The position numbers and the translations under genes were made by a program. A DNA stretch of 64,000 nucleotides from Tubulanus polymorphus (taxonomy: Eukaryota > Nemertea > Palaeonemertea > Tubulaniformes > Tubulanidae), in assembly GCF_964204645.1 (NCBI RefSeq), contig NC_134026.1:11436450-11500449 (forward strand), read 5' to 3'. The notes beneath the pieces were generated by a model. It saw only the letters and a program-made list of their open reading frames with translations. It did not search any database and was not told the DNA's origin. Positions 31,695-43,160 of the stretch are shown piece by piece (position 1 is the first letter of the stretch; each line of letters begins with the position of its first letter).

Positions 31695-33022
31695 TGCTGG
31701 TAGGATAGGATAGGATTGTAAATTTTTATAGCACCTTGTAAATAGCAGGACTATTATCAAAGGCGCTCTCCAGCCGAAGATGATGACTTGAACAGAAATG
31801 TCTTGAGCTGTGCTTTGAATGCTGGCAGAGAGTCAATATCACGGAGAGGTTGTGGAAGGGAGTTCCACACTGTAGGTGCAAATGTCTCAAATGCACATCC
31901 GCTGAATGACTTAAGACGACATGATCTGACTAACAGAAGGTTCTGCGACCCGGAACGAAGTGTTCGGACAGGTCTGTAAACTGTTAACAGGCTGGAGAGG
32001 TAAGAGGGTGCCAAGTTATGGAGGCACTTGAAAACCAGCAAAGCAACATTAAATAAGATCCGTTTGCGTACTGGTAGCCAATGAAGTGAACGGAGAATCG
32101 GAGAGATGTGATCACGTGACTTAGTGAGTGTAATAATCCTAGCAGCTCTATTTTGCACAAGTTGGAGTCTATGAAGAAGATAATCGCTGATATCGTACAA
32201 GCAGCTATTGCAATAGTCTAATCGCGACAGAACTAAAGACTCCGTTAACATTTTCGCTGAGTTCTGTGTGAGGAAGCGACGAGTAGAACCAATAATCCTA
32301 AGATGAAACGAAGCGGAACGAGCCACACTTTTGACTTGGCTGTCCATGGAGAGGGACGAATCAAACATCACACCTAAGTTTCTCACCGGTACTTTCTGCA
32401 CTGGGATGAAGGTGCCACCGACATTTAGAGGTGGTATGTGAATTAACAAACTCTGCTTAGTTCCAACGAGAAGGGCCTCGAACTTATCCGGATTACTCAT
32501 GAGTTTATTTTCAAAGAGCCATGAATGAACCCTGTTCAAGGTGTCCTGGAGTTCTTTAAGCTGCTGGGATAGATCTGCATCAAATTTGCAAGACAAGGCA
32601 ACATACGTTTGTTTGTCATCTGCAAAGCCATGTCGCTTTACAATATCACTAGTAAACAGATGCATAAGTGGCAATACATAGACAAGGAACAGAAGGGGTC
32701 CAAGGACAGAGCCCTGGGGTACACCACAGTCCAGAACTTTTGGGTTTGATCGACAACCATCAATAACCACAGCTTGTGTGCGCTCACTCAAATAGGATCG
32801 AAACCAACTAAGTGCACTACCAGATATTCCAAGAAGACTCTCCATGCGAGTGAGGAGAATGTCATGATCCACAGTGTCGAAAGCAGCACTTAAGTCGAGG
32901 AGCACAAGTAGAGCACAGCCATGACTGTCCACCATACACTTGAGATCATTCTGAACCCTGAGTATTGCAGTTTCAGTGCTATGATTACGCTTATAGGCTG
33001 ACTGTAGGGCTTGTAGGCACTA
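31695..33022 (-). mobile_element. CR1/L2-like non-LTR retrotransposon, 5' truncated, intact RT C-terminal frame
   Basis: The open frame runs from about 33016 to 31757; the first Met is at 32935, but homology-like sequence (LQALQSAYKRNHSTETAIL) lies upstream in frame, so the Met is not the true start. Motifs in order: LLDLSAAFDTVDH, GVPQGSVLGPLLF, HGFADDKQTY (catalytic FADD box), NPDKFEALLVG, LGVMFDSSLSM, then the C-terminal LDYCNSCLY and HWLPVRKRI. The RT plus this C-terminal tail is typical of the CR1/L2 group. About 420 codons are undamaged, so the insertion is young compared with neighbours. The 3' end carries (TATCC)n on the minus strand (31702-31716), the short terminal repeat usual for this group. 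Endonuclease and ORF1 are missing. Confidence 0.9.
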
Positions 33023-33124
33023 GAGTAGTTGTTTGTGGGTTTTAATCATAGTTTCGTTGGTTCAACTGTCAACTATCGTCCAGCTTGTGGCGACATCTCT
33101 GTGAGTAACAAATTATGAGTTTGA

Positions 33125-33682
33125 CACATGTGATTTAAATCATTGTCATTCTCTGGTTGTCATTCGGCCTAACCGGACGATGATCTTTCAATAAATAATA
33201 AATCATCTCAATATATTTTCTACTTTATTTATTGCAGGTGAGTGGCAAGTTAATGATATATAATCCTTAGTCTAAAAAAGACACATTTCTTGGGCTGGAT
33301 CTGTGGTATAATTACCATATCGTTGTTACTTATAATGATGGATTTTTGAGTTGTCCTCAGTCAAAATGGTTGGAGGTTTGATTCAATTCCTTTCCGGTAG
33401 TAAGGTAATTTTGGCGGTAAATTGAGATTAGTCTGTGTACTTTGTATTTTAATGTTTGTTGCTTGATATGTCAACTACATCTATGTTAAACTCAAGAGAA
33501 AATATTAAAGCAAAAATTCAAAGGATAAGAAAATCAATAATCTATCATGAATGTTTGTTCAAATAATCTATTATGTAATTCAAATCAGTGTTATTCTCTG
33601 ATTTTTTTTCTGCCTAATCGGACGATGATCTGTTGAATAATTAATGTATAATGTTAATATATTTCTACTCTATTTATTGCAG
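33125..33682 (+). repeat. Two diverged direct repeats, probable LTR pieces
   Basis: 33125-33238 and 33560-33682 share TCATTGTCATTCTCTG-like, CTAA(C/T)CGGACGATGATCT, then TATATTT(T)CTACT(T/C)TATTTATTGCAG, about 445 bp apart. They lie just upstream of a primer-binding site, so they are probably parts of LTR sequence, tandemly duplicated or from two insertions. Confidence 0.5.
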
Positions 33683-33788
33683 TTATCAATGTGATCTCAG
33701 TCGATGAGTTCTTCCTATCGTCAGTCGTTGTCATCAAGACACTGAACCCCGATTACTGACAGTTAAAAGAGGAGTCAGCTATGACAAA

Positions 33789-33806
33789 TGGCGCCCAGTG
33801 GGGGAC
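33789..33806 (+). promoter_or_regulatory. Retrotransposon primer-binding site
   Basis: TGGCGCCCAGTGGGGGAC: starts TGGCGCCC, the complement of lysine tRNA 3' ends used to prime reverse transcription in many Gypsy and retroviral elements. It follows a CTATGACA-type LTR end by two bases. Confidence 0.7.
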
Positions 33807-35272
33807 AACGATACGTAATCACACAAGGATCAACCGGCGATTGAGGTAAATGGTCTGAAACAAGATGGTTCCTATCTGGATGTCCAATTGCTCAATTTAA
33901 TCAGACGATCATTGAAGGGTGTGGCACGTGGTTGCCTATTGAATTTGGAGAGCGAGTGGGGGCGTGCTGGAGAAAGTGGCTCGAGTGTGGAATACCCAAG
34001 TACAACGATATGAAGAAAACCATAGAGACACCAGCGGCTACCATAGCTGAGTTGAAACGAGAGATGCAGCAGTACATTACAGCTAGACTGAAAATAAGGA
34101 CTAAACCGATCAGTCAAGATTTTTGACCAGGCCATGGAATTGCTAGATATGGAGCTCCAAGTGATCGTGGGGATAATCGCCTGCAATCCAGGAGTCGTCA
34201 GCGGGGTTGTTATGCTTATGGCAGTACCGACCATTATGCGATTACACTCGTGCTGAAAAGTCAGGCTGAACACAATTAGTGGGTCACAAACGAGACGGAA
34301 ATTGTAGTCAACGGAGATAAATGCATGGCGTTGGTTCATACAGGGGCGCAAGTGACTACAATTATCGAATTTCTAAATCGGGTGAAAGATGTGAAAATGT
34401 ATCCAGTTCAGGATTTACTCGATACTAAAACCACCTGTGGAGGTGAACTTCCGTACTTGGAGCTGCCGAGTAAGATATGATAATGAACCAGCAAATAATA
34501 ATTGCACTTGTCTTAGTGACAGCTGAAACTGAGTAAAACTGTACGTGTCATCATTGAAACTGATGTTCTAGACGTTGTAAACAATAGGGGGATAATGCAA
34601 TTGGAACTACTAAAAGGTGCTTATCATCAGCTCCCACGGAGGTGCGAACGACAACTGAAACAACAGTGCACCCTATGGCGTAGATATTTATAAAAGGCAT
34701 TGTTCGTGGCATCCCTGGAGATTTAGAAGACGATGACATGTAGCTCTCATTAGGCATCGCAACCTGGAATGCTGGTGTTAGTTCCAACCATCAACAAGGT
34801 CGCTTTGGTTTGTTGTTACCAACTCAGTGTGTGTGTTTGGAATGTTTGTCATCCCGTCACCGTGACTACATGAACAAAGGTACAAAGTGCACCCGGTCCT
34901 GAAGAATCCTATTACACCAGTGCGGACGCAAAACTAGGGTCATCGGATAAGGTGTGCATCAGAAGCTGCGTTGAGAAAACACCTGTCAATTTCTCCACCG
35001 GTGATCTGGATAACAGGTGTGCCAATGTCTTGAAACACGAGATCCCATTGTGGGAGGGCATTCCGGTCAAGGAACGATATTGTCGTGCCTACATCATGGT
35101 TAACAAGGTCAAGGACCTCAGCTGGTATTACACGACCGGCTTATTCGCCATATTCATCGCCTGTGGTGCTTGTCCCGAAAAAAAGATGGAGGTCTGCGAT
35201 TCTGTGTACTACCGCATCCTTAATCATTAGCCAGTCAAGGATCGGTATACATTGCCTCGAGCCAATGATTTA
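33807..35272 (+). pseudogene. Ty3/Gypsy gag-pol remnant, cut within reverse transcriptase
   Basis: Degenerate pol pieces in shifting frames. The protease region has ALVHTGAQVTT (34330-34360), where the active-site Asp of DTGA reads His. Further on, LLKGAYHQ-type text is scrambled. At 35085-35200 a clear RT start, AGITRPAYSPYSSPVVLVPKK, is followed after a shift by a PVKDRYTLPRANDL segment. The element stops there: 35264-35271 AATGATTT is shared with the virus-like fragment that follows. No 3' LTR seen. Many stops; long dead. Gypsy assignment rests on the PBS, the protease signature and the RT block. Confidence 0.75.
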
Positions 35273-35832
35273 AAAGTAAAAAAGAAAAAATATTAAAAAA
35301 GTAAAATTATATATTATTTTATTATTAGTGGATCTGTTACAATTAGTTCTGTAATAACATTTTTAGCAATATTCAACGGAGAAATTCTAAGAAATTACAT
35401 CTATATGAACCTAAATTATCAGATTATTATACACCAAGTATTGAACAGAAGAAATATGAAATAATTTTGATTTTAGGTGGGATACTTGTTGTATTATTTT
35501 TAGCATATAAATTTAGAAATTAATTATATATTACTTTTTGTAAAATAAATGGAAGATAAAATGGATGGTATTGATATTATTCCGCTCCGCATGATATAGT
35601 CTAAATTAAAATCATATTTCGAGAAACAAATATTAGAATTTGAAAATGATTTAAAAGTAAAAAAAAAAATATTAAAAAAGTAAAATTAGTTCTAAAAATT
35701 ACAATTAGTTCTGTAATAACATTTTTAGCAATATTCAACCCATTAACACCTTTAGCTATATCAATTGGAGTTTTAGGTTTAAGTTCAAGTGTTTTAACGG
35801 GTATAAGTTCAAAATTAAATATAAAAAAGTAA
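35264..35832 (+). pseudogene. Second-locus fragment of the Polinton-like provirus
   Basis: Block 1 (35264-35526) encodes in one frame a tail LHLYEPKLSDYYTPS and a membrane segment ILILGGILVVLFLAYKF ending in a stop. Block 2 (35550-35832) starts MEDKMDGIDIIP, meets a stop, continues YFEKQILEFENDLK and ends in SVITFLAIF and LAISIGVLGLSSSVLTG, matching the coiled-coil/transmembrane gene at 23988-24244. A segment including AATGATTTAAAAGTAAAAAA is present at both 35264 and 35643, a local duplication of about 380 bp. Fused on the left to Gypsy sequence and ending on the right in a terminal repeat. Confidence 0.75.
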
Positions 35833-35879
35833 TAAAGAAAAAATTAAAACTGATATAATCTTTTTAATTTTTATTTTCT

Positions 35880-35940
35880 CGGCCTCGACCTTTCGACCTT
35901 TGATCTGAAAACATACTTTACCTATTACTCATATTTACTC
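35880..35940 (+). repeat. Terminal repeat copy at end of second provirus fragment
   Basis: CTCGACCTTTCGACCTTTGA then TCTGAAAA ... CTATTACTC, the same motif order as at 2331-2385. It ties this terminal repeat to the family whose genes lie at 17.7-24.5 kb. About 45 bp further on is the splice acceptor of the MULE gene. Confidence 0.65.
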
Positions 35941-35986
35941 CATATCTTCTGTAATAATCTGATAATTTTTTCTTCTTACTCTACAG

Positions 35987-38900
35987 GAACAGTTGAAGAG
36001 AAGTCTGACCATGTAATTTTCACACCATCGGCAAAGCCGAAAGGCGGTGATGTTTACGTTTTTAAATGGAAAAACGCATCAGAGAAACGTAAGTTCACAA
36101 GATCTTATCAATGTAATTACAAATAAACTTTTGACATAGTTCGAGTTTAGTTTTAGTTCGAGTGCGCCTGATAATGACTATTAGTTTACAGTTGAAACGA
36201 TGCTCGAAATATGTACCCATTTACGCAAGAACTTTCAATATTTCAATATAGCTGAAACTATTTTGTACTTTTCTCGTCCGTCACTATTTTACAAGCATTT
36301 TGTGTATTCCTCGACCTATAAAGTTATATCGTTTATGATCAATTATGGATTATAATAAAATCACCCCACTTTAATTTGGGCGTACCTGTGGAATTTCTAA
36401 GAAAATCGCTATCGGTGTCGTTATCGCAGTTTCATATAATCATTTTTTATGAACTTTCTTATTACAGAAAACTGGAGGTGTGATGGCTATCGATGGAAAA
36501 ATAATGGTGTGAAGCGATTCCCTCGTTATGTTCGTGAGAAAAGTGTACCGAAATCGATTTTCGTTTTGGATACAGCCGATGGCCTGTCAAGAGAATACAT
36601 CAAACATGCGTACGAATTTGAAGAACTGACGATTATCCACTACATTGGCAATGAGAAAAGGGCTATCGATTCTCTTTCCTCATAGATCGTCAAACACCAA
36701 TGCAAAAATACATCACCGCACAGCAAATTCTGTTTTAAAGGAGATCAAGACAAGGCCCAAGGAGGAGCCGTCAAATATATACAGAGATCTTGTTTCCAAA
36801 GAAATACCATCAAACCTTGAACCAGTCTTGAAACCTAGAAATATTGGACAAATCAAAAATGCGAGAGACAGTGTTAAACAGCAGCTCAGACTAAGCCGTG
36901 ATGCACTATATAATGTACATGAAATCGTACTACAGCGTGCCGATGAGGATTATGTTTCGATCATACAGACATACCCCGACTTGATCATCATAGCTGGCAT
37001 AAAATACATGATTGATGAGTTTCAGCAAGTACTTGAACTTAAGTCGGAAAAAGCTGTACAGCTATTATCTTACGAAACAACTTTCAAATTATGGGACTTC
37101 TACGTTTCTACCCTGGTGTTCAGACACGTTTTATTTGAAGGATCGCCATGTATGCCACTGATGTATCTTATCCACGAAAGGAAGTACAGCAACATTCACG
37201 AAATGTTTATGGACACCGTTGCAAAAAGAAATCCTAAACTACGAAAGCACAACGTCCCCATCTTTCTAGACAGAGAAATTGGATTTACTAAGGCCGTCAA
37301 AAAAACATTTCCATCCATGAAAATTTTGTACTGTTCGAATCACATAATATCGGATACGAAAGAGTGGTTACGTAGGCATGGTGCGGCAACAGATGAAATT
37401 AAAGTCTACGTTAAGGATATACATGATTTGCTTATGTCAGAAAGTCTGAACGAGCGATACAGCCGAAATAGCAAGTAAAAAGTGGTCAACAAGTTTTCAG
37501 GAGTACTTTGACCGCAATTTAAAAAATGACATCGAAACAAAAGCTGCTCGATTCGTAGTTGAACAGTCCAGTTTATATAGTAGCTACACTGGCGTTACAA
37601 ACAATGCATCTGAATCAGTAAATGCTTTGATGAAAAGATTGATGGATTAGAAGGAAGTACAGGTAGATAGTGCTCTACCTGCGCTTAATATGTTACAGAG
37701 GTATTTGATGAATGAGATTGCTCGTGGAAGGTGTGGTCTTGGCCAATTTACTCTACGGACGGAATTCAACAGCGCGAAACTAGATACTAGTGATTTGGAA
37801 TTTGTCACTTGCATTGATCCAGAAAGCATTGTGGAACATATAAAATCGGGGACAAATGAAATGCAGCAAACATTCGGTATCGATTTATCAAATAAAGTCG
37901 AGACTAAGAACTTAGAAAGAAAGGATTTAACACAGAAAGCAATGGCAAAAGAAGCCTGCCAGCAAGGTAGCGCACGGCTTTGTGCCGAGTCCAAGGCTTT
38001 CGTCGTAACAGGTAATGCTGGGACTAGATACGCCATAACATTAAATCCAAAGGAGAAGTGTCCAGCAACAGGCACTTGTTGGCATGTAATAGCTGCAAAG
38101 ATTAGTATTGGCGTAGAAATCGAAGATGCAAGAAAAGTGATAAATCTCACCCAATTGCGCAAAAACGCGAGAAAAAGAAAAGATAAAACATCGGGGAGAA
38201 AGAAACTGCGCGTTGGTGATCTAGATGTCACTGTCAATCCAGCACCCGATTCAGTACTCATGACATATGCAGAGGTCGAGAACAAAGATGAACGTCAACC
38301 AAAATAAACGTCATGTGCCGAAATAAAACCGCACGACCTTAATGACTAGATAATTCCGGAACCTGTATCCATTCTTATTAATGAAGAGACTCAACATTCG
38401 TTAAAACCAGTCCCTACCACACCAGAAAAAAAGAAAACTGTGATCGAGGAAACACCCAAATCAATCTTGAAGAGAAAGAAGTTGAGGAATTCAGATTTCG
38501 AAAATCCAAAGCCAGTGAAAAGAATGAAATTTGAGGATCCAAAATACGAATTTATTCCTCATGACTATTCAACCCCTTCAAATCGTAAATTGGACGACGA
38601 CACCAATATGAAGTTGATAGAATATATCAATGGAATCTCTATAAAAGTTATCCAAGAGCTACTTTTGGTAATCTATGATTCGAAATTTAGAATACCGAAA
38701 ACCGTCCATCAAATCAACCAGGAATCCGACAACTGTGCTTTATCATTTTTTCACAAAGTATCAACAGAAAATGAAGCAACTCTCGACTTCATAGCTCCAA
38801 CAATCATAAACAAATGTAAAAGTATTAAGCAAAACCCGAGTAAAAAGTGTGAGAAAATGATGTTACTGAGCTCGATCCTATTTGAAGCGTTCAAAAACGG

Positions 38901-40102
38901 TATCTTCCCAAAAGATATGATACAGACAATTAAAGAAATGCCAAATCACTTAGATGAACGATTTTGGAAAGCAAGAACGAAGAAACAAATTTCAGATTCC
39001 GAAACATTAAACGTCATGAACCGTACCCTTAGAAAAGAAGATATTGAATCGCTAGATGGATGGTGTAATGATTCAGTGAGTATACAATAATGGATAATAA
39101 CTTTTTTCGTCATTCCATGATTACAAAATTCATGAATTTTTGATTATAATGATACTTACGACGCTGAAATCTTTGCAGGTTATTCACTGTTACTTAGGAA
39201 TATTGTCGACACAAACGAAACCGTCAACATTCGTTATCCCTTCCTTCATATACCACCATTGGCTGAACGGCAATTTTACGACATGGTTATACCGAAAGGT
39301 ACTTATTCGAAAACGCATTGAACATCTCGTTTTATACAGACATGTACATTTACCGGCATTCACAAGCATACTTAATCCATTTCAGGCCCGATTTCATCAA
39401 ATGGATTACATTTTGCTGCCAATTTGTGTCAAAGAAAACCACTGGATTCTCGTAGTTGAAGATGTAAACACGAAAACACTCATGATTTTCAATTCTTTAC
39501 CCGCGTACAGCAAATTCATTCCTGATGTTGAGTTAATGTGGAAGTAAGTAATACGAGACCGTCCATTAAATTTTCATTACGCCATGGAGAATAGAAATTT
39601 CAGAAATATATTATTTCTCTTTTCAATTTCAGCGCATTTATGATGCAGCGTTCAAAATCGATTGGTAGCGATATCGAACTTCAGGATGGCTGGACTTTGG
39701 AGAGATGTGTACCACAATCGGTACAGGAAGTTGAAAATAGCTGCGGAATTTTTATTCTCATGGTATGTAGGCTTTGATAAACAAATGAAAACATTCTTTC
39801 TCTGAATTGATACTTTAATTGAATGATGCATTTTTCAGAACGCTGAAGCTATTCTAAATGGAACCTCACCGATTGTAATGAGGCAGTTTCATCTGAATAG
39901 ATATAGAAACTATATATACAACAAGCTGCTAGCGTCCGCGAAACCGAATAACGAAAGAGTTTGCGAACTTCCGTACTGCTCCGAAAAACGAAAGAAAGTA
40001 AAATGGATTTAATGCGAACATAATGACAGATGGAATCACTTCCAATGCGCGGGATTGATTGAACAAATGGCTGTAAATACTTACCTATGCATGTACTGTT
40101 GA
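35987..40102 (+). pseudogene. MULE transposase with SWIM finger, Ulp1 protease and PHD finger; spliced, inactivated
   Basis: Exons (GT-AG, frame kept across each join): 35987-36088, 36468-39075, 39179-39298, 39386-39543, 39633-39762, 39839-40102. Domains: N-terminal YRWKNNGVKRFPR region; MULE transposase core with SYETTFKLWDF (37071), FLDREIGFTKAV (Asp 37269), CSNH, and NNASESVNALMK (Glu 37612); SWIM zinc finger CPATGTCWH near 38060; Lys-rich linker; Ulp1/C48 protease from SLDGWCNDS through NHWILVVEDV (His) to VQEVENSCGIF (Gln, Cys); PHD-like CELPYC ... WNHFQC ... CMYC. Lesions: frameshifts near 36665 and 37450; stops at 37648, 38305, about 38345 and 40010. MULE-Ulp1 fusions are known in plants and animals; the protease is thought to act on SUMO-type substrates. 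The 5' exon is not found. Confidence 0.85.
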
Positions 40103-40168
40103 AACAAAAGATGTTTCCTTTGAAGAAAAACGCAAAATTAAAGTCTATATTCTTGTTTATATACATTT

Positions 40169-40174
40169 AATAAA
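40169..40174 (+). promoter_or_regulatory. Polyadenylation signal of MULE gene
   Basis: AATAAA 67 bp after the terminal TGA of the PHD exon. Confidence 0.5.
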
Positions 40175-41089
40175 AACATATTATGAATGAAATCGTCTTT
40201 CATATTAAGAAGATTGGTATCGGTCGAAATAGGGAGCTGCAGTCATATATCATCGATTTGGTCGAACGTTCTGCAGAACAGAGTGTCGTCGATCCGGTCG
40301 AAAGTTCCACAGCAATAATGATGTTCACGTAGTTTAATTTGTTTTGTTTTTAAGCTTATGGTATCAAATCATTATATAGTAGTATTATTATAATAGCTTA
40401 TGGGAACTTTTGACTTGCCCACTAAAAAGTATTGGCTTTTGAGCACATTTGACCTAACCCAAACAAAAAGCACGTCTTTTGAGCACGTTTGACTTTGAGG
40501 ATATGGGGTTTCTCATACACTTCATTTCTACAGTGATCCAAACATCTGTGCACAGTGTCCGGGCGTACAATAACGCAAATTCCCGAGCATATGTGCAAAA
40601 AACACGCTTGGACGGGGATCGGGTTCGAAACTGGAATCGAACAGAAGAGACGAGTAAGGGCAAGTCAACATATGCTTCCCTGAAAGTTACATCTAAGTGT
40701 CAACCAATGGTGAGATCTCCCAAGAGCCGGAACTTTTTTTCGCTGTTTGAAGTTCGTTATGCGATGCACACAAGGTAAGTGATAGCAGGTATTGATGACT
40801 GCACAAACGTTTTAGCATATGAAATGTCTTGTTCCCTTTTTTATAGTGAGTTACGATGACGTGGCACCAGGGATTTCGCTATTGACCTTGACTTATACAC
40901 TGCAAGAGAAAAGTATTTTCCCGCCAGAAACAGTTTTTGAGAAATTCTAACGAAGCCAACAACAAGCCTGTTAATAAGCAGCCGGACACGGACATTGTCC
41001 GTTCATACAAAACATCGTTTTTGTCTGGTACCGATTGGTGCTCCAGGTCACGATGTCCGGGACATTTTTTATCATCGTTAAAGGTTGAT

Positions 41090-42502
41090 TATTTAACATG
41101 TCTGCGGAAAAAAAGCCCTAGACGCTCAAGCCCGAGACCATAAAAAAGTGGTTATCGAACGATCTCGCTAAATCTGAGGCGAATATACGAAACCAAAGAA
41201 GACGACAGATCATTAGTGTCATAGTTAAATTGCAGATTTTGCACCCATTATAAAGCACATATTAAAACAATGAAAGACTTTTCCCCTGCCTGGATCAATG
41301 GGTCATCAAACCTGAGACTGTCTAATCCGAAAGATCACAGTACAAGATGTCATTTTATGCTCGAGATTCAGGCAGACAGGTGTAGTTCACTAGTTGTTAG
41401 GCCGGCAATTATGCAGTTTATCTTGTACTTAGAGTGTTAGTAAAGCAATCTTTAATCATTTAAAAATGGAGCAGAGCATAGCTAAGTTCAATTTGATGTC
41501 GTAACTGATAAATTAAGCATCTTTTTTCTAAGGTGAAAATAACTATTTTAACAAAAGATTTTGGCGTTTGAGAAAAAACATGCAGTTGATATCGAAGAAA
41601 GTTATACTAACAGGGTTCAGTGTGGCAAATTCATTGACTGTCATGCAGAAACTTCACTGGAAACCCTCAAATCTGACCTAAAAACTGTCGTTTTTTTGTG
41701 TGCTTACTGATGGCACTACCAATAAAAGTTTTGTTGTGAAAGAATGTATTTATGTATTCATTTTGATAAAAAAGATGTTAAACCAAAGTAAGTATTTCTG
41801 AACATGAAAAGTGGCTCCAACAATCAAATCGGCCAGTCAAGTTTTTCAGAGATCATAAGTATGGAAAAAGAAGACCTGTATAAAAAGTTGGTTGGCTATG
41901 GCGCAGATGGAGCCTAGGTAAATAGGCATTAAAAGATGCTATCCGTGGTTCCTATTTTAAGGAGGTTGATAATATGCTTCTACGGCTCTATTATTTGTAC
42001 CATAAATCCCCAAAGAAGTTATACGAACTAAAACAACTGGCATCTATGTAAGAAAATTCCTTTGAATTTGCTGAGGGTACTTTGAAACTGAAAATAGCAT
42101 GTGGAAATCGCTGGTTAGCCCATGAGCTAAATGCTCTTAGAGTAGTGTTTGACAAATTTGCTGATTGTACATTATGCACCTTGAAAACCTGTCTAGAGAA
42201 AGGGGTAATGACGATATAATTGGATATTCAAGGAAATGGAAAACTGCCAAACTGCTTATTAACATAGCATTTTTCATTGATATTTTGACCCCAGCGTCAG
42301 TATTTTCTATTTCCTTGCAAAGAGAAGGTATTGATGTGGTTCACTCACTTCATGCATTGAGGCGCACTCAGGGCAAATTGGACAGGCTTTTAAAAAGAGA
42401 TGTTGAAAATCAGACCATCATGAGATACTTACTTACTAAATTGGAAATAAATTGCCCATGGGCAGTGTGGTTTACCTTGAAAGCTAGAGGTTGTTTGGAG
42501 TA
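41090..42502 (+). pseudogene. hAT transposase (ZNF862/BED type), N-terminal and core part
   Basis: Broken frames in order: TLKPETIKKWLSNDLAKS (about 41125); FSPAWINGSSNLRLSNPKDH (41280), typical of the segment after the N-terminal finger; VLTDGTTNKSFV (41710) with the catalytic-Asp context; GYGADGA-like sequence near 41900; then LLRLYYLYHKSPKKLYELK, CGNRWLAHELNALRVVF (42100) and LQREGIDVVHSLHALRRT (42320). Layout matches the hAT proteins related to vertebrate ZNF862. Stops and frameshifts throughout. The C-terminal dimerisation part lies 2 kb further on (44480-45349), separated by repeat R2 and other DNA. Confidence 0.7.
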
Positions 42503-42534
42503 AGGGCATTGCTTGAAAAAATCTTTTTAATTCG

Positions 42535-43160
42535 TGACTTCAAAGTTCTAGAAGTTTATATTGTATTTTATCTTTCTTAAAGAATTATTTTGTAGTCAAA
42601 TAAGACCAAAGATAAACATTTGTTTATGGTCTACGTCCAAAATTTTGTACAGGTAGGCTCGGCATTGGAAACTATTTTATATTTTCAAAAAAATATTTTT
42701 CACAATATGAAAAAATATTCAAATAAAATTCATATGATGTCACATATCAGAGGGTGGCTGAATATTGAGTCTTGGAAACGAAACCTCTTCCAATGTATGG
42801 CCGCGGAACACCGGGGTGTAGTATTAGATCGTTTTAAATCCTGGAATTTACAACTACAATATTCAGACCTCGACCTATACCTATAGTTTGCTGCTTAGTA
42901 TTTTCAGGTCACAAGAAATTACAATTTATTACAAATTCTATCAAACAGAAAACACAGCGCTCATCTTCTGCTACGACGATTATTCAGCCTGTTATCATAC
43001 CAAACGTGCAACCAATCGCATCGATTATACGTCGTTTAACCCGAGAACCAATGAAAAAAATGCTCACATAAAAAAACGTACCGCGATTTTACATGAATTG
43101 GCTCAATGCCAACCTCATACTGCTGACAAAGGTAAACCAAAAAAGGCGATGAGGTAATCT
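42535..43160 (+). repeat. Dispersed repeat R2, copy 2, inside hAT
   Basis: Matches 29837-30530 in two blocks with the same order and orientation and about 80 bp between the blocks instead of 270. The second block keeps the frame FNPRTNEKNAHIKKRT. It begins where the hAT core frame ends, so it interrupts that element. Confidence 0.65.

Noticed and set aside
37647-38285. Minus-strand frame of 212 codons
   Set aside because: Antisense to the MULE SWIM region, which has recognisable motifs on the plus strand.
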